Source of the DNA: JAAYAO01 sp051133435
GTDB taxonomy: Bacteria; Actinomycetota; Actinomycetes; Propionibacteriales; Propionibacteriaceae
DNA: 64,000 bases
Reading direction: 5' to 3'
Assembly: GCF_051133435.1 (NCBI RefSeq)
Contig: NZ_JBPGNY010000002.1
Coordinates: 1-64,000, forward strand
Positions within the stretch are counted from its first letter, which is position 1. The number at the start of each line of letters is the position of its first letter. The notes below the pieces were generated by a model. It was not told the origin of the DNA, made no database searches, and was given only the letters and a program-made list of their open reading frames with translations. The position numbers and the translations under genes were made by a program. Positions 32,888-44,061 of this stretch are shown here, in pieces.

Positions 32888-33784
32888 ATGATTCTGATCG
32901 ACCCACCGCTGTGGCCCGCCCACGGGACGGTGTTCTCGCACCTGGTCTCGGACACCTCGCTGGACGAGCTGCATGCTTTCGCCCAGCAGATCGGGCTGCC
33001 CCCGGCGGCCTTCGACCGCGACCACTACGACATTCCCGAACGGCTGTACCACCGCGCGGTGAGCCACGGCGCGGTGGAGGTGCGCAGCCCCGAACTCGTC
33101 CGCCGGTTGCGCGCCTCGGGATTGCGGGTCACCAAACAGCAACACACCGCCGAGCTGTGGCAACAGGCCGATCGGCTGCTGCAGCGGTGGCACCGGCTGC
33201 TGCCCGAGGCCCCCGAACTCGGCCGGCGGGTGCTCGACCGGTGGTGTGAACAGCACCGGCGCTACCACACGATGGAGCACCTGGCCGAGAGTCTGGACGC
33301 CCTGCGGCTGCTGGCAGGCAACGAGGTGCCCTTCGGCCGGTTCCCGCGGGCGGTGTGGCTGGCGGCCTGGTTCCACGACGCGGTCTACGACCCCGTCGCC
33401 GCCGACAACGAGGAACGCTCGGCGGCCCTGGCCGAGGAACTGCTGGACGGGGTGGTGCCGGGTGCGGAGGTGGAAGAGACCGCCCGCCTGGTGCGGCTCA
33501 CCCGCGACCACGACCCCGAAACCGACGACGAGGCCGGCACGGCACTGACCGACGCCGACCTGTCGATTCTGGGCAGCACCCCGAGGCGCTACCGCAGCTA
33601 CGTCCGTCAGGTGCAGGCCGAATACCGGATGGTGCCGCCGGAGCAATTCCGGGTCGGCCGGCGTCAGGTGGTGGAACACCTTTTGGCGCTCGAGCCCCGT
33701 TTCCACACCTCGGCGGGCTTCCGCACCTGGCGGGCCACTTCGGGCCGCAACCTGAGCGAAGAACTGGCCGACCTCACCGACTGA
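32888..33784 (+). CDS. DUF4031 - HD-superfamily phosphohydrolase fusion
   Basis: A 298-aa protein with two parts. Residues 1-85 are a DUF4031 domain (MILIDPPLWPAHGTVFSHLVSD ... SGLRVTKQQ), usually a small stand-alone protein in actinobacteria. Residues 95-298 are a predicted metal-dependent phosphohydrolase of the COG4339 HD type, with His127 and His131 in RRYHTMEHL, the His163-Asp164 pair in WFHDAVYD and later Asp residues in LTRDHDPETDD. COG4339 proteins have no known substrate. The fusion hints that DUF4031 and the hydrolase act in one process, possibly nucleotide-related; that is inference. Confidence 0.85.
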   Translation: MILIDPPLWPAHGTVFSHLVSDTSLDELHAFAQQIGLPPAAFDRDHYDIPERLYHRAVSHGAVEVRSPELVRRLRASGLRVTKQQHTAELWQQADRLLQRWHRLLPEAPELGRRVLDRWCEQHRRYHTMEHLAESLDALRLLAGNEVPFGRFPRAVWLAAWFHDAVYDPVAADNEERSAALAEELLDGVVPGAEVEETARLVRLTRDHDPETDDEAGTALTDADLSILGSTPRRYRSYVRQVQAEYRMVPPEQFRVGRRQVVEHLLALEPRFHTSAGFRTWRATSGRNLSEELADLTD

Positions 33785-33848
33785 GCTGCCCGGCGTCGGC
33801 TGCCTTCCAGCGGCCGGGGGTCGGTGGCCGGGCCGTACCATTGTCGAT

Positions 33849-35015
33849 ATGACCGACTGGATCACCGACTCCTTCCGTTCGGAGTTCGACAAACAGGCAG
33901 CCTCGCTGGGGCGGGTGAACCTGGGCATCTTCGGCAAGACCGGGGTGGGCAAGTCGACGCTGGTCAACGCGATCTTCGGTGCCGAGGTGGCTCGCACCGG
34001 TATCGGTGAGCCGGTCACCCAGGGCAGCCACCTCTACCTCGACCGCCGCGGTCATCTGGGCCTGCTGGACACCCGAGGCTTGGAGATCGGCCGCGACGAC
34101 AAGGACCTGTTGAAGGACCTGGAGAAGGCGATCAAGGAGATGCGGCGCCGGCCGATCTTCGAGCAGATTCACGCCGCCTGGTATTGCGTGCGCGGGATGG
34201 ATCGGCGGTTCGAGGCCAGCGAGGCCGCCTTCGTCCGCAAGCTGGACGAGCTGGACGTGCCGGTGATCATGGTGTTCACCCAGGTGCCGAAGAACGGCGA
34301 CCTCTTCCACCCCGATGCGGTGACCCTGGCCGAGTCGATCATCGCGATGGACCTGCCGATTCTGGGCGGCCGCCCGTTCATGACCAACGCATTGAGGGAT
34401 CAGTTCACTGGTCAGTCGGTTCACGGCTTGACCGACGTCCTCGACGCCACCTTTCACGCTGCTCCGGACGCGGTCGCCAGCGCCCTCAACGCGGCGCAAA
34501 CGGTGGACATTTCCCGGAAGGGCAAGGAAGCCCAAAAAGTGATTGCCGGGGCCAGCGCCGCTGCGGTGGCCGCCGCGGCCAGCCCGATCCCGTTCTCCGA
34601 CGCCGCGATGTTGGTGCCGATCCAGCTCGGCATGATGGCCCGGATCGGCCAGTTGCACGGCATCCGCTTCGAACGCGCCGCGCTGGCCGCGATCGCGTCC
34701 ACCACCGTCGCCACCCAAGGCGGACGCGCCGCCTTCACCGGCCTGCTGAAGTTCATCCCGGGGGCCGGGACGCTGGCCGGTGGGGCGATCAGCGCCGGGG
34801 TCGCCTCCAGCCTGACCTTCGCGATGGGACAGGCCTGGTTGGTGGTGTGTCAGCGGATCGTCCGCGGTGGCCTGCGCGGGGTGGACGGGGCGCTGGACAA
34901 CCGCCAGTTGCGTGATGTCTTCGTCGAGGAGTTCCGCAAGCGGATGCCCAAGGTGCGCCGGGAGGCCGATGTGCTGACCACCGAGGATCAGACACCCGAC
35001 CCACCCCGGCCCTGA
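33849..35015 (+). CDS. Era-like GTPase with C-terminal hydrophobic (DUF697-like) region
   Basis: A 388-aa GTPase. The P-loop GKTGVGKS is at residues 29-36, G3 is DTRG in LLDTRGLEIGRDD, and FTQVPKNG stands where G4 (N/T-K-x-D) is expected, so specificity for guanine is less certain. The C-terminal half is Ala-rich and hydrophobic (AASAAAVAAAASPIPFSDAAM and later FIPGAGTLAGGAISAGVASS), as in DUF697/YcjF-type membrane-associated GTPases. It probably works at the membrane; partners are unknown. The following small membrane protein is 18 bp downstream. Confidence 0.82.
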   Translation: MTDWITDSFRSEFDKQAASLGRVNLGIFGKTGVGKSTLVNAIFGAEVARTGIGEPVTQGSHLYLDRRGHLGLLDTRGLEIGRDDKDLLKDLEKAIKEMRRRPIFEQIHAAWYCVRGMDRRFEASEAAFVRKLDELDVPVIMVFTQVPKNGDLFHPDAVTLAESIIAMDLPILGGRPFMTNALRDQFTGQSVHGLTDVLDATFHAAPDAVASALNAAQTVDISRKGKEAQKVIAGASAAAVAAAASPIPFSDAAMLVPIQLGMMARIGQLHGIRFERAALAAIASTTVATQGGRAAFTGLLKFIPGAGTLAGGAISAGVASSLTFAMGQAWLVVCQRIVRGGLRGVDGALDNRQLRDVFVEEFRKRMPKVRREADVLTTEDQTPDPPRP

Positions 35016-35033
35016 GCCGTAGAGTATGGCCCC

Positions 35034-35588
35034 ATGACCGACAGCACCGCCCCGAATACCGTGCAGCTCTCCCCCACCCGGGGCCAGTATGTGCACGCGT
35101 TCATGTGGGTGGTGATCGGCCTGCTGATCGGCGCCTTCTTTCTCTGGTTGGCCCTGCGCGGTGACCAGATGGGGGTCGGTGGCCTGATCATCGGCGGCGC
35201 GGTTTTCCTGATCGCGATCACCTCGGCGGTGTTGGAGTACCGCAACCTGCCCGGGGTGACCCTGGAGTTCGACGCCAACCGACTGACCGTGCGTCCGCAC
35301 ACCGGCGACCCGAGCGAGGTGCCGCTGGCCGAACTCGGTTATCTGGAAACCCTGCACCTCGCACCGCTGAAGCGGCGGGCCCGCCGCCGCGACGCGATGT
35401 TGCCCGCGGACACCGCCCGGCCGTCCTTCGGCAGTGGGCAGGCCGGTTGGCACCTGAACGTGGTCCGGGCCGACGGAGAACCCGTCGGCCCGGTATCCGG
35501 CTACCGGATCGGCCTGGACGAACAGCGCACCGAAGACCTGCGGGAGGCCTGCCGGCGCGCCGGCGTCCGGCTGAAACTCGGTTCCTGA
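35034..35588 (+). CDS. Small membrane protein, PH-like C-terminus (hypothetical)
   Basis: A 184-aa protein with two transmembrane segments near residues 23-43 and 48-66 (HAFMWVVIGLLIGAFFLWLAL and VGGLIIGGAVFLIAITSAVL). A soluble domain follows, rich in short beta strands (LEFDANRLTVRPHTG, VPLAELGYLETLHL), resembling bacterial PH-like (YdbS-type) domains. I recognise no specific family. It is 18 bp after the GTPase gene and probably cotranscribed, so it could be a membrane partner of it. Confidence 0.7.
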   Translation: MTDSTAPNTVQLSPTRGQYVHAFMWVVIGLLIGAFFLWLALRGDQMGVGGLIIGGAVFLIAITSAVLEYRNLPGVTLEFDANRLTVRPHTGDPSEVPLAELGYLETLHLAPLKRRARRRDAMLPADTARPSFGSGQAGWHLNVVRADGEPVGPVSGYRIGLDEQRTEDLREACRRAGVRLKLGS

Positions 35589-35595
35589 GCTTGCC

Positions 35596-37497
35596 TCAGC
35601 GGATCATCGGCTTCGGCCCGCCGGTCAGCACCGAACGCAGGTCGTCCAGCACCTGCATGTCCTCGATGGTGGACGGCACCACCGCATCGGCCCCGTCGGC
35701 GATCTCGCGCATGGTCTTGCGCAGGATCTTGCCCGAACGGGTCTTCGGCAGGGCCGAGACCACGTCGATCTGCTTCAGCGCGGCCACCGCACCGATCTGA
35801 TCGCGCACCAACTGCACCAGTTCGGCGATCACCTTCTCGTGATCCTCCTCGGCTCCCGACCGCAGCACGACCAGGCCGCGCGGCAACTGGCCCTTGAGCT
35901 GGTCGGCGACACCGATCACCGCACACTCGGCGACCGCCGGGTGGGTGGCCAGCACAGCTTCCATCTCACCGGTGGACAGCCGGTGGCCGGCGACGTTGAT
36001 CACGTCGTCGGTGCGTCCCATCACGAAGACATAGCCGTCCTCGTCGATGAAACCCCCGTCGCCGGTGACGTAGTAGCCGTCGAAGGTGGTCAGGTAGGAG
36101 TTGAGGTACCGCTGTTCGTCACCCCAAACCCCGGCCAGGGTGCCCGGGGGCATCGGCAGCTTGGCCGAGATCGCACCCTCCTCGCCGGCGGGCAGCGGGG
36201 CACCCATCGGGTCGAGGACGTGCAGGTTGTATCCCGGCACCGGCACCGTCGGCGAACCCGGTTTGATCGGCATCGGCTCCATCCCGCGCATGTTCGAGGC
36301 GATCGGCCAACCGGTTTCGGTCTGCCACCAGTTGTCGACCACCGGTACGCCGACCTTCTCGGTCGCCCACTGGTAGGTGTCGGGGTCGAGTCGTTCCCCG
36401 GCCATCAGCAGGGTCTTCAGGCTGGACAGGTCGGACTGGGCGATGAACTCGCCGTCCGGATCGACCTTGCGGATCGCCCGGAAGGCGGTCGGCGCGGCGA
36501 ACAACACCTTGACCCCGTACTCGGCGACGATCCGCCAGAAAGTACCGGCGTCGGGGGTGCCGACCGGTTTGCCCTCGAACAGCACCGTGGTCGAGCCGTT
36601 CAGCAGCGGGGCGTAGACGATGAAGGAGTGGCCGACCACCCAGCCCACGTCGGAGGCGGTGAACATCACCTCGCCGGGGGCGATGTCGTAGCACTCGTCC
36701 ATCGCGTAACACATCGCCACGGCATGACCGCCGTTGTCGCGCACGATGCCCTTGGGCTTACCGGTGGTACCCGAGGTGTACAAGATGTACAGCGGGTCGG
36801 TGGCGGCCACTTCGACGCAGCCGGCCGGTTCGATCGCACCCGGACGCATCAGCACATTCCAGTCGATGTCGCGCTCGTCGATCATCGACGCCTCGGCCTG
36901 CGGGCGCTGCAGGATGATGCAGTGCTGGGGCTTGTGCTCGGACTGTTCGATGGCCCGATCCAGCATCGGCTTGTACTCGATCACCCGCTGGCCCTCCAGG
37001 CCACAGGAGGCGGAGATGATCACCTTCGGCTGGGCATCCTCGATGCGGCTGGCCAGCTCGGAGGGGGCGAATCCGCCGAACACCACCGAATGGATCGCGC
37101 CGATCCGGGCACAGGCCAGCATCGCCATCGCGGCCTCGGCCACCATCGGCATGTAGATCACCACCCGATCGCCCTTCTGCACGCCCAGGGCACTGAGTGC
37201 CCCACCGAGGCGGGCGACCAGGTCGAGCAGTTCGGCGTAGGTGTAGGTGCGCCGGGTGTCGGTGATGGCCGAATGGAAGATCAGGGCGGGCTGGTCGCCG
37301 CGACCGTTGATGACATGACGATCGAGGGCGTTGTAACTGGTGTTGAGAACCCCGTCGGGGTACCAGCGGTAGATCGGCGCGCGCTCCGCGTCGAGAATGT
37401 TCTTGGGCTTGTGGAACCAGTCCACACGTTCGGCCTGCCGTCCCCAATACCCTTCCGGATCGTTGATGGCCTCTTCGAATTGGGCGCGGTAGCTCAT
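35596..37497 (-). CDS. prpE: Propionyl-CoA synthetase
   Basis: A 633-aa adenylate-forming ligase converting propionate, CoA and ATP to propionyl-CoA. The ATG at 37497 is preceded by AAAGGAGACC, ideal spacing; the frame to 37575 is only a read-through extension. The AMP motif is 'LYILYTSGTTGKPKGIVRDN', the hinge GRTDDVINVAGHRLSTGEME, and the A10 lysine motif KTRSGKILRKTMRE (the acetylation-regulated Lys). The N-terminus SYRAQFEEAINDPEGYWGRQAE is characteristic of PrpE rather than Acs. Useful for propionyl-CoA metabolism, consistent with Ltp2-type chemistry elsewhere in the window. Confidence 0.92.
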   Translation of the reverse strand: MSYRAQFEEAINDPEGYWGRQAERVDWFHKPKNILDAERAPIYRWYPDGVLNTSYNALDRHVINGRGDQPALIFHSAITDTRRTYTYAELLDLVARLGGALSALGVQKGDRVVIYMPMVAEAAMAMLACARIGAIHSVVFGGFAPSELASRIEDAQPKVIISASCGLEGQRVIEYKPMLDRAIEQSEHKPQHCIILQRPQAEASMIDERDIDWNVLMRPGAIEPAGCVEVAATDPLYILYTSGTTGKPKGIVRDNGGHAVAMCYAMDECYDIAPGEVMFTASDVGWVVGHSFIVYAPLLNGSTTVLFEGKPVGTPDAGTFWRIVAEYGVKVLFAAPTAFRAIRKVDPDGEFIAQSDLSSLKTLLMAGERLDPDTYQWATEKVGVPVVDNWWQTETGWPIASNMRGMEPMPIKPGSPTVPVPGYNLHVLDPMGAPLPAGEEGAISAKLPMPPGTLAGVWGDEQRYLNSYLTTFDGYYVTGDGGFIDEDGYVFVMGRTDDVINVAGHRLSTGEMEAVLATHPAVAECAVIGVADQLKGQLPRGLVVLRSGAEEDHEKVIAELVQLVRDQIGAVAALKQIDVVSALPKTRSGKILRKTMREIADGADAVVPSTIEDMQVLDDLRSVLTGGPKPMIR

Positions 37498-37606
37498 CTG
37501 GTCTCCTTTGACCGGTGGTGGTGATCCCTTGCGAACCTTGTTCGCTGGTCGGGATTCTAATGGCCCCGGAGACAAGCGGGGCGGCTGTCCTTTCTACGAT
37601 TCATCC

Positions 37607-38104
37607 ATGGACGTTCATCCCGCTCTGAGTGTTTTGGCCGGCCTGATAGGCACTTGGGAGGGTGATGGATCGGGCAGTTACCCCACCATTGACGACTTCA
37701 CCTATCGCGAACGGGTGACCTTCACCACCGACGGTCGGCCCTTCATCACGTACCGGCAGACAACGACCAGCCCGGACGGCAAACCGATGCACCACGAAAC
37801 CGGTTACCTGCGCGGGGTGGGCGAGAACGACATCGAATGGGTGATCGTGCAACCGTCCGGTGTGGTCGAGGTGTCCCCCGGCGACGTTCGGGTCAACCCC
37901 AACGAGATCCAGGTGCACTCGACGAGCACGATGGTGGGCCTGACCCCGACCGCCAAACACGTCGAAGCCGTGCAGCGCTGTTTCATCCTCAACGAGGAGG
38001 CGGACTGTTTGTCCTACGACCTGGCGATGGCCGCGGTGGGTGAGGAGATGACCCACCATCTGTCCGCCGCCCTGCACCGGGTGACCGACGACGACACCGA
38101 GTGA
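37607..38104 (+). CDS. Nitrobindin-like heme-binding beta-barrel protein
   Basis: A 165-aa protein of the THAP4/nitrobindin family. The N-terminal signature 'LIGTWEGDGSGSYPTIDDFT' (G-T-W-x-G-x-G-x-x-x-Y-P) is clear, and the barrel ends with HHLSAALHRVTD, carrying the expected proximal His region. Family members bind ferric heme in an all-beta barrel and can isomerise peroxynitrite or bind NO. The start at 37607 lacks a good ribosome-binding site but is the only ATG at the right place; the gene is divergent from prpE. Confidence 0.9.
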   Translation: MDVHPALSVLAGLIGTWEGDGSGSYPTIDDFTYRERVTFTTDGRPFITYRQTTTSPDGKPMHHETGYLRGVGENDIEWVIVQPSGVVEVSPGDVRVNPNEIQVHSTSTMVGLTPTAKHVEAVQRCFILNEEADCLSYDLAMAAVGEEMTHHLSAALHRVTDDDTE

Positions 38105-38155
38105 CCGGACGGCCGCACGCGTCGTCGTGTCGGTGCGGCATGGCACAGTGACGCC

Positions 38156-40429
38156 ATGGCAGCTTTCGACTTCGCCGACCCACGGGTTCGGCACCACCGT
38201 TCGCTGCCCGCCCGGGACGGGACAACCGGCTCCTGGCCGGATTGGTTGCCCACCCCCGTGGTCGATGCCTGGCGGGCCCGGGGCATCGAGACCCCCTGGC
38301 AACACCAGACGCAGTTCGCCGAGGCCGCCCATGCCGGCTGGCACACCGTCGCCGCAACAGGAACGGCCTCGGGCAAGACCCTCGCCTACCTGATGCCGGT
38401 ACTGGCCGCCACCTACGGCGGCCCCGAGGCCACCGGCCCGACCGGCAGCGGCACCCTGCGCGACCACGTCGTCCAGCCCACCCGGCCGCACACCGCCCTG
38501 TATCTGTCCCCCACCAAAGCGCTGGCCCACGACCAGTTGCAGACCTGTCGCGGGCTCGGCCTGCCCGACTGGCAGGTGGCCGCGGTGGACGGGGATTCGG
38601 AGCCGGCCGAACGTGATTGGGCGCGCAAGCACGCCGCCTACGTGCTGACCAACCCCGACCTGCTGCACCATTCGATCCTGCCGAACCATCAGCGCTGGGC
38701 AGGTTTTCTGCGCACTCTGCGCTACCTGGTGATCGACGAGTGTCATCGCTACCGGGGCATGTTCGGTGCGCATGTGGCGATGGTGGTGCGCCGGTTGCGT
38801 CGATTGTGCGCGAGCTACGGCGCCGACCCGGTGGTGCTGTGCTCCTCGGCCACCGTGCTCGCCCCCGATGAGGTGGTGGGACGGTTGATCGGGGCCGAGG
38901 CCGACGAGGTGGTTGCGGTCAGCGACGATTCCGCACCCCGGGCCGCTCGCGACATCGTGCTGTGGCAACCCACCGGTCACCACGACGAGGAGACCGCTGA
39001 TCTGTTGGCCGATCAGGTCAATGCCGGACGCCAGACGATCGCCTTCGTGGCGTCGCGGACGATGTCCGAGGTGGTCGCGGTGCGGGCTCGCCGCAAGTGC
39101 ACCGACCTGATCGAGTCGTACCGCGGCGGATACCTGGCCCACGACCGACGGGAGATCGAAGCCGGCCTGCAGTCCGGTGCGATTCGCGGGGTGTCGACCA
39201 CCAACGCCCTGGAACTGGGCGTCGACATCGCCGGGATGGACACCGTGCTGATCTCCGGTTACCCCGGCACCCGGGCCGCGCTGTGGCAGCAGGCCGGACG
39301 GGCCGGCCGCAGTGGGCAGCGCGCCCTGGTGGTGCTGGTGGCCCGCAACGACCCCCTGGATGCCTATCTGCTCGACCACCCCGAGGTGCTGCTGGACGAA
39401 CCGGTCGAGGCGGCCGTGCTGTTTCCGGAGAACCGGTATGTCCTGGGCCCCCACCTGGCCGCGGCGGCGCAGGAGTTGTCGCTGACCCACGAGGACGAGA
39501 TGTGGTTCGGCCCGACCATGACCGAGGTCGCCGACGAGTTGGTCGCCCAGGGTGTCCTGCGGCGCCGCCGACAGGGCTGGTTCTGGACCCTGCCGCAACG
39601 CCCGCACGACGCGATCGACATCCGGGCCGTCGGCGGCCGGTCGGTGGAGGTGATCGAGGCCGACACCGGGCAGGTGCTGGGCCATGTCGACCCAGCGATG
39701 GCCCACCGCAGCGTCCACCCCGGCGCGGTACATCTGCACCAAGGGGAGACCTGGCTGGTTGACGAGCTCGACCTGACCAACGCCACCGCCCTGGTACACC
39801 GCGAGGACGTCCGCTTCTACACCCAGCCGATGTCGGCCTCGGAGATCAACGTGATCTGCGAGGAACACACCCGCCCGGCCGGACGCAGCCGGGTGCACCT
39901 CGGCGAGGTCGACCTGATCGGCCAGGTCACCGGTTACCTGCGCCGCGACGAGCGCACCGGCAAGGTGTGGGACCAGACCCCGGTGGATCTGCCCAGCACC
40001 ACGCTGCGCACCCGCGCGGTGTGGTGGACCGTACCCGAACCGTTGCTGCGCGAAGCCGGCCTGACCCGCAAGCAGTTGCCCGGAGCCGCGCACGCCGCCG
40101 AACACACCGCCATCAGCCTGTTGCCATTGTTCGCTCCCTGTGATCGATGGGATATCGGAGGGGTGTCCACCGCGCTGCACCCGCAGACCGGCGAGCTGAC
40201 GATCTTCGTCCACGACGGACACCCCGGCGGATCCGGCTTCGCCGAACTGGGTTGGCAGCGCGCCGAACAGTGGTGGCAGGCCACCCGGCAACGCCTGGAG
40301 AACTGCCCCTGCACCGACGGCTGCCCCGGGTGTGTGGTCTCCCCCAAGTGCGGGTCGGGCAACCAACCCCTGGACAAGGCCGCCGCCGCCCGCCTGATGG
40401 CGGTGCTGCTGGAGGGTGGCGGAAGCTGA
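38156..40429 (+). CDS. DEAD/DEAH-box helicase with DUF1998-like Zn domain (MrfA/Hrq1 type)
   Basis: A 757-aa superfamily 2 helicase. Motif I is ATGTASGKTLAY, motif II DECH in YLVIDECHRYRGMFGAH, motif III CSSATVL, and motif VI 'WQQAGRAGRSGQRALVVLV'. The C-terminal MrfA-homology region ends with a Cys cluster, ENCPCTDGCPGCVVSPKCGSGN. MrfA from Bacillus and the yeast Hrq1 repair mitomycin-type DNA damage. In actinobacteria this gene stands next to Tad pilus genes (the 'helicase/secretion neighbourhood'), which is true here. It is convergent with those genes. Confidence 0.93.
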   Translation: MAAFDFADPRVRHHRSLPARDGTTGSWPDWLPTPVVDAWRARGIETPWQHQTQFAEAAHAGWHTVAATGTASGKTLAYLMPVLAATYGGPEATGPTGSGTLRDHVVQPTRPHTALYLSPTKALAHDQLQTCRGLGLPDWQVAAVDGDSEPAERDWARKHAAYVLTNPDLLHHSILPNHQRWAGFLRTLRYLVIDECHRYRGMFGAHVAMVVRRLRRLCASYGADPVVLCSSATVLAPDEVVGRLIGAEADEVVAVSDDSAPRAARDIVLWQPTGHHDEETADLLADQVNAGRQTIAFVASRTMSEVVAVRARRKCTDLIESYRGGYLAHDRREIEAGLQSGAIRGVSTTNALELGVDIAGMDTVLISGYPGTRAALWQQAGRAGRSGQRALVVLVARNDPLDAYLLDHPEVLLDEPVEAAVLFPENRYVLGPHLAAAAQELSLTHEDEMWFGPTMTEVADELVAQGVLRRRRQGWFWTLPQRPHDAIDIRAVGGRSVEVIEADTGQVLGHVDPAMAHRSVHPGAVHLHQGETWLVDELDLTNATALVHREDVRFYTQPMSASEINVICEEHTRPAGRSRVHLGEVDLIGQVTGYLRRDERTGKVWDQTPVDLPSTTLRTRAVWWTVPEPLLREAGLTRKQLPGAAHAAEHTAISLLPLFAPCDRWDIGGVSTALHPQTGELTIFVHDGHPGGSGFAELGWQRAEQWWQATRQRLENCPCTDGCPGCVVSPKCGSGNQPLDKAAAARLMAVLLEGGGS

Positions 40430-40437
40430 CCGGCAAC

Positions 40438-40818
40438 TCATGGCGGGGCCTCGTCCACGCGTCCGGCATGTGCCCGGGCGCGCACGGCACGCGGCAGCCC
40501 ACCGACCCGGGTGTTGACCGGCACCTCGACGGTGACGCTGACCGCGAACTCAGCCGGCTCGGCCACCACCTCACAATCGATCAACCGCACCTCGTTGCGG
40601 CTCGCCACCTGCTCGGCGATCCGGCAGGCGGCGCCACCCCTGCTGTGCTCCACCGCCGCTGACACGGCGGTCAGGTCGGCGCCGGCCCTGGCCCGGTGCA
40701 CCGCCTCCAAGTAGACCCCGATGATGGCCGCTCCCACTGCGGCCGCGGCCAACAGAGCGATCACGGTCACCATCAACAAGGTGGCCGAGCCACGCTCGGT
40801 CGGTTCATGGGCGCTCAT
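40438..40818 (-). CDS. Rv3654c-type pilin-like protein (helicase/secretion neighbourhood TadE-like)
   Basis: A 126-aa small membrane protein of the TadE-like group TIGR03816. The ATG at 40818 gives MSAHEPTERGSATLL followed by one membrane helix ('LLMVTVIALLAAAAVGAAII'), with G-S-A-T-L as the likely prepilin cleavage region. The soluble part includes two Cys (RGGAACRIAEQ and LIDCEVVAE). It overlaps the preceding TadE-like gene by 4 bp. Probably a minor pilin or pilus assembly factor acting at the outer face of the membrane. Confidence 0.85.
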   Translation of the reverse strand: MSAHEPTERGSATLLMVTVIALLAAAAVGAAIIGVYLEAVHRARAGADLTAVSAAVEHSRGGAACRIAEQVASRNEVRLIDCEVVAEPAEFAVSVTVEVPVNTRVGGLPRAVRARAHAGRVDEAPP

Positions 40819-41141
40819 TCGGCCACCACCCACGCATCGGCATGCAAGGTCAGGCCGCCCACCGGCAAGGTCTGCCGCGCCTCCGCACGGACATGCACCT
40901 GCCCGTCGTCGGCGTTGATCGTCACCTTCGCACCATCGGGGGCACCGCGACGAGCACGTTCGACCGCGACGGTGTCACCCCGGGCGGCCTGTCGGGCGGT
41001 CTCGGAGGCCAGATCACCGAGCCGCATCTGCAACACGACCAGTTGCCACACCCCCGCCAACAGCACCAGCGCGACCGTGGCGGCCAGCGTCGCCACGGCC
41101 AGTTCGACGGTCACCATGCCGCGTTCGTTGCTGAGGGCCAC
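40815..41141 (-). CDS. TadE-like minor pilin
   Basis: About 108 aa. The GTG at 41141 gives MALSNERGMVTVELAVATLA, with the prepilin peptidase motif G followed by M-V-T-V-E, and a single membrane helix (ATLAATVALVLLAGVWQLVVLQ). The frame is open to 41222, overlapping the pilin gene, so the start is uncertain (GTG at 41171 and ATG at 41117 are alternatives). It is the middle gene of three in the 3' part of the Tad locus. Confidence 0.8.
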   Translation of the reverse strand: MALSNERGMVTVELAVATLAATVALVLLAGVWQLVVLQMRLGDLASETARQAARGDTVAVERARRGAPDGAKVTINADDGQVHVRAEARQTLPVGGLTLHADAWVVAE

Positions 41142-41185
41142 CGCAGGGTGGGGCCGCCGACGCGACCCCACCCCGGCTCGGCGGC

Positions 41186-41383
41186 TCAGCCCCCGAATCC
41201 GGTGACCTGCTTGATGATCCACAAGATCAACTCCCAGATCATCTTCTGCAGCTCGGGATCGGTGAAGATCTTGAGCAGTACACCGGCCAGGGAAACCGTG
41301 GCGACAGTGCCGACGGCGTACTCGGCGGTGGTCATGCCGCGTTCGTCCTTGACCGGACGAACCAGCGATCGAGAAAGGGACAT
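41186..41383 (-). CDS. DUF4244 protein, Flp-type major pilin candidate
   Basis: A 65-aa protein starting at the ATG at 41383 with AGGAG 7 nt upstream. It reads MSLSRSLVRPVKDERGMTTAEYAVGTVA, with the class III signal motif G followed by M-T-T-A-E-Y, then a hydrophobic helix (TVATVSLAGVLLKIF). The G-x4-E-Y pattern is that of Flp pilins. In actinobacteria DUF4244 genes lie directly after tadC; here tadC is about 7.5 kb away. Confidence 0.88.
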   Translation of the reverse strand: MSLSRSLVRPVKDERGMTTAEYAVGTVATVSLAGVLLKIFTDPELQKMIWELILWIIKQVTGFGG

Positions 41384-41592
41384 GTCATCTCCTGGGGGTA
41401 GTGGCGCAACCCGTGTGGTTTCGCCTCTCACCTCTCACAGTGGGCAGTTGCCGCCCGAACTTCCCTCGGTCGAGCGCGACTGTGGATGACACTTCGAGTC
41501 GAAATTCTGCCTGTGGAAAACGTCGTCCGGGCGTATGCTCACCGTCCACGGGTGCCGGATTGCCGGCGACCCACTTCGGATGGAGTACCCAG

Positions 41593-43956
<2,364 letters not shown>

Positions 43957-44061
43957 GGGGAGGAAAACGCGCGGGCACGCTCCCACTCTTCGGAAGGTCT
44001 TTCTGGTGCAGAGAAAAGGGATGCTTGCATTTCGAGCACACAGACTCGATGCGAGGTGCCC

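Noticed and set aside
37601..40441. Minus-strand open frame of 946 codons across nitrobindin and helicase
   Set aside because: Shadow of two clear plus-strand genes; no membrane, catalytic or repeat features.
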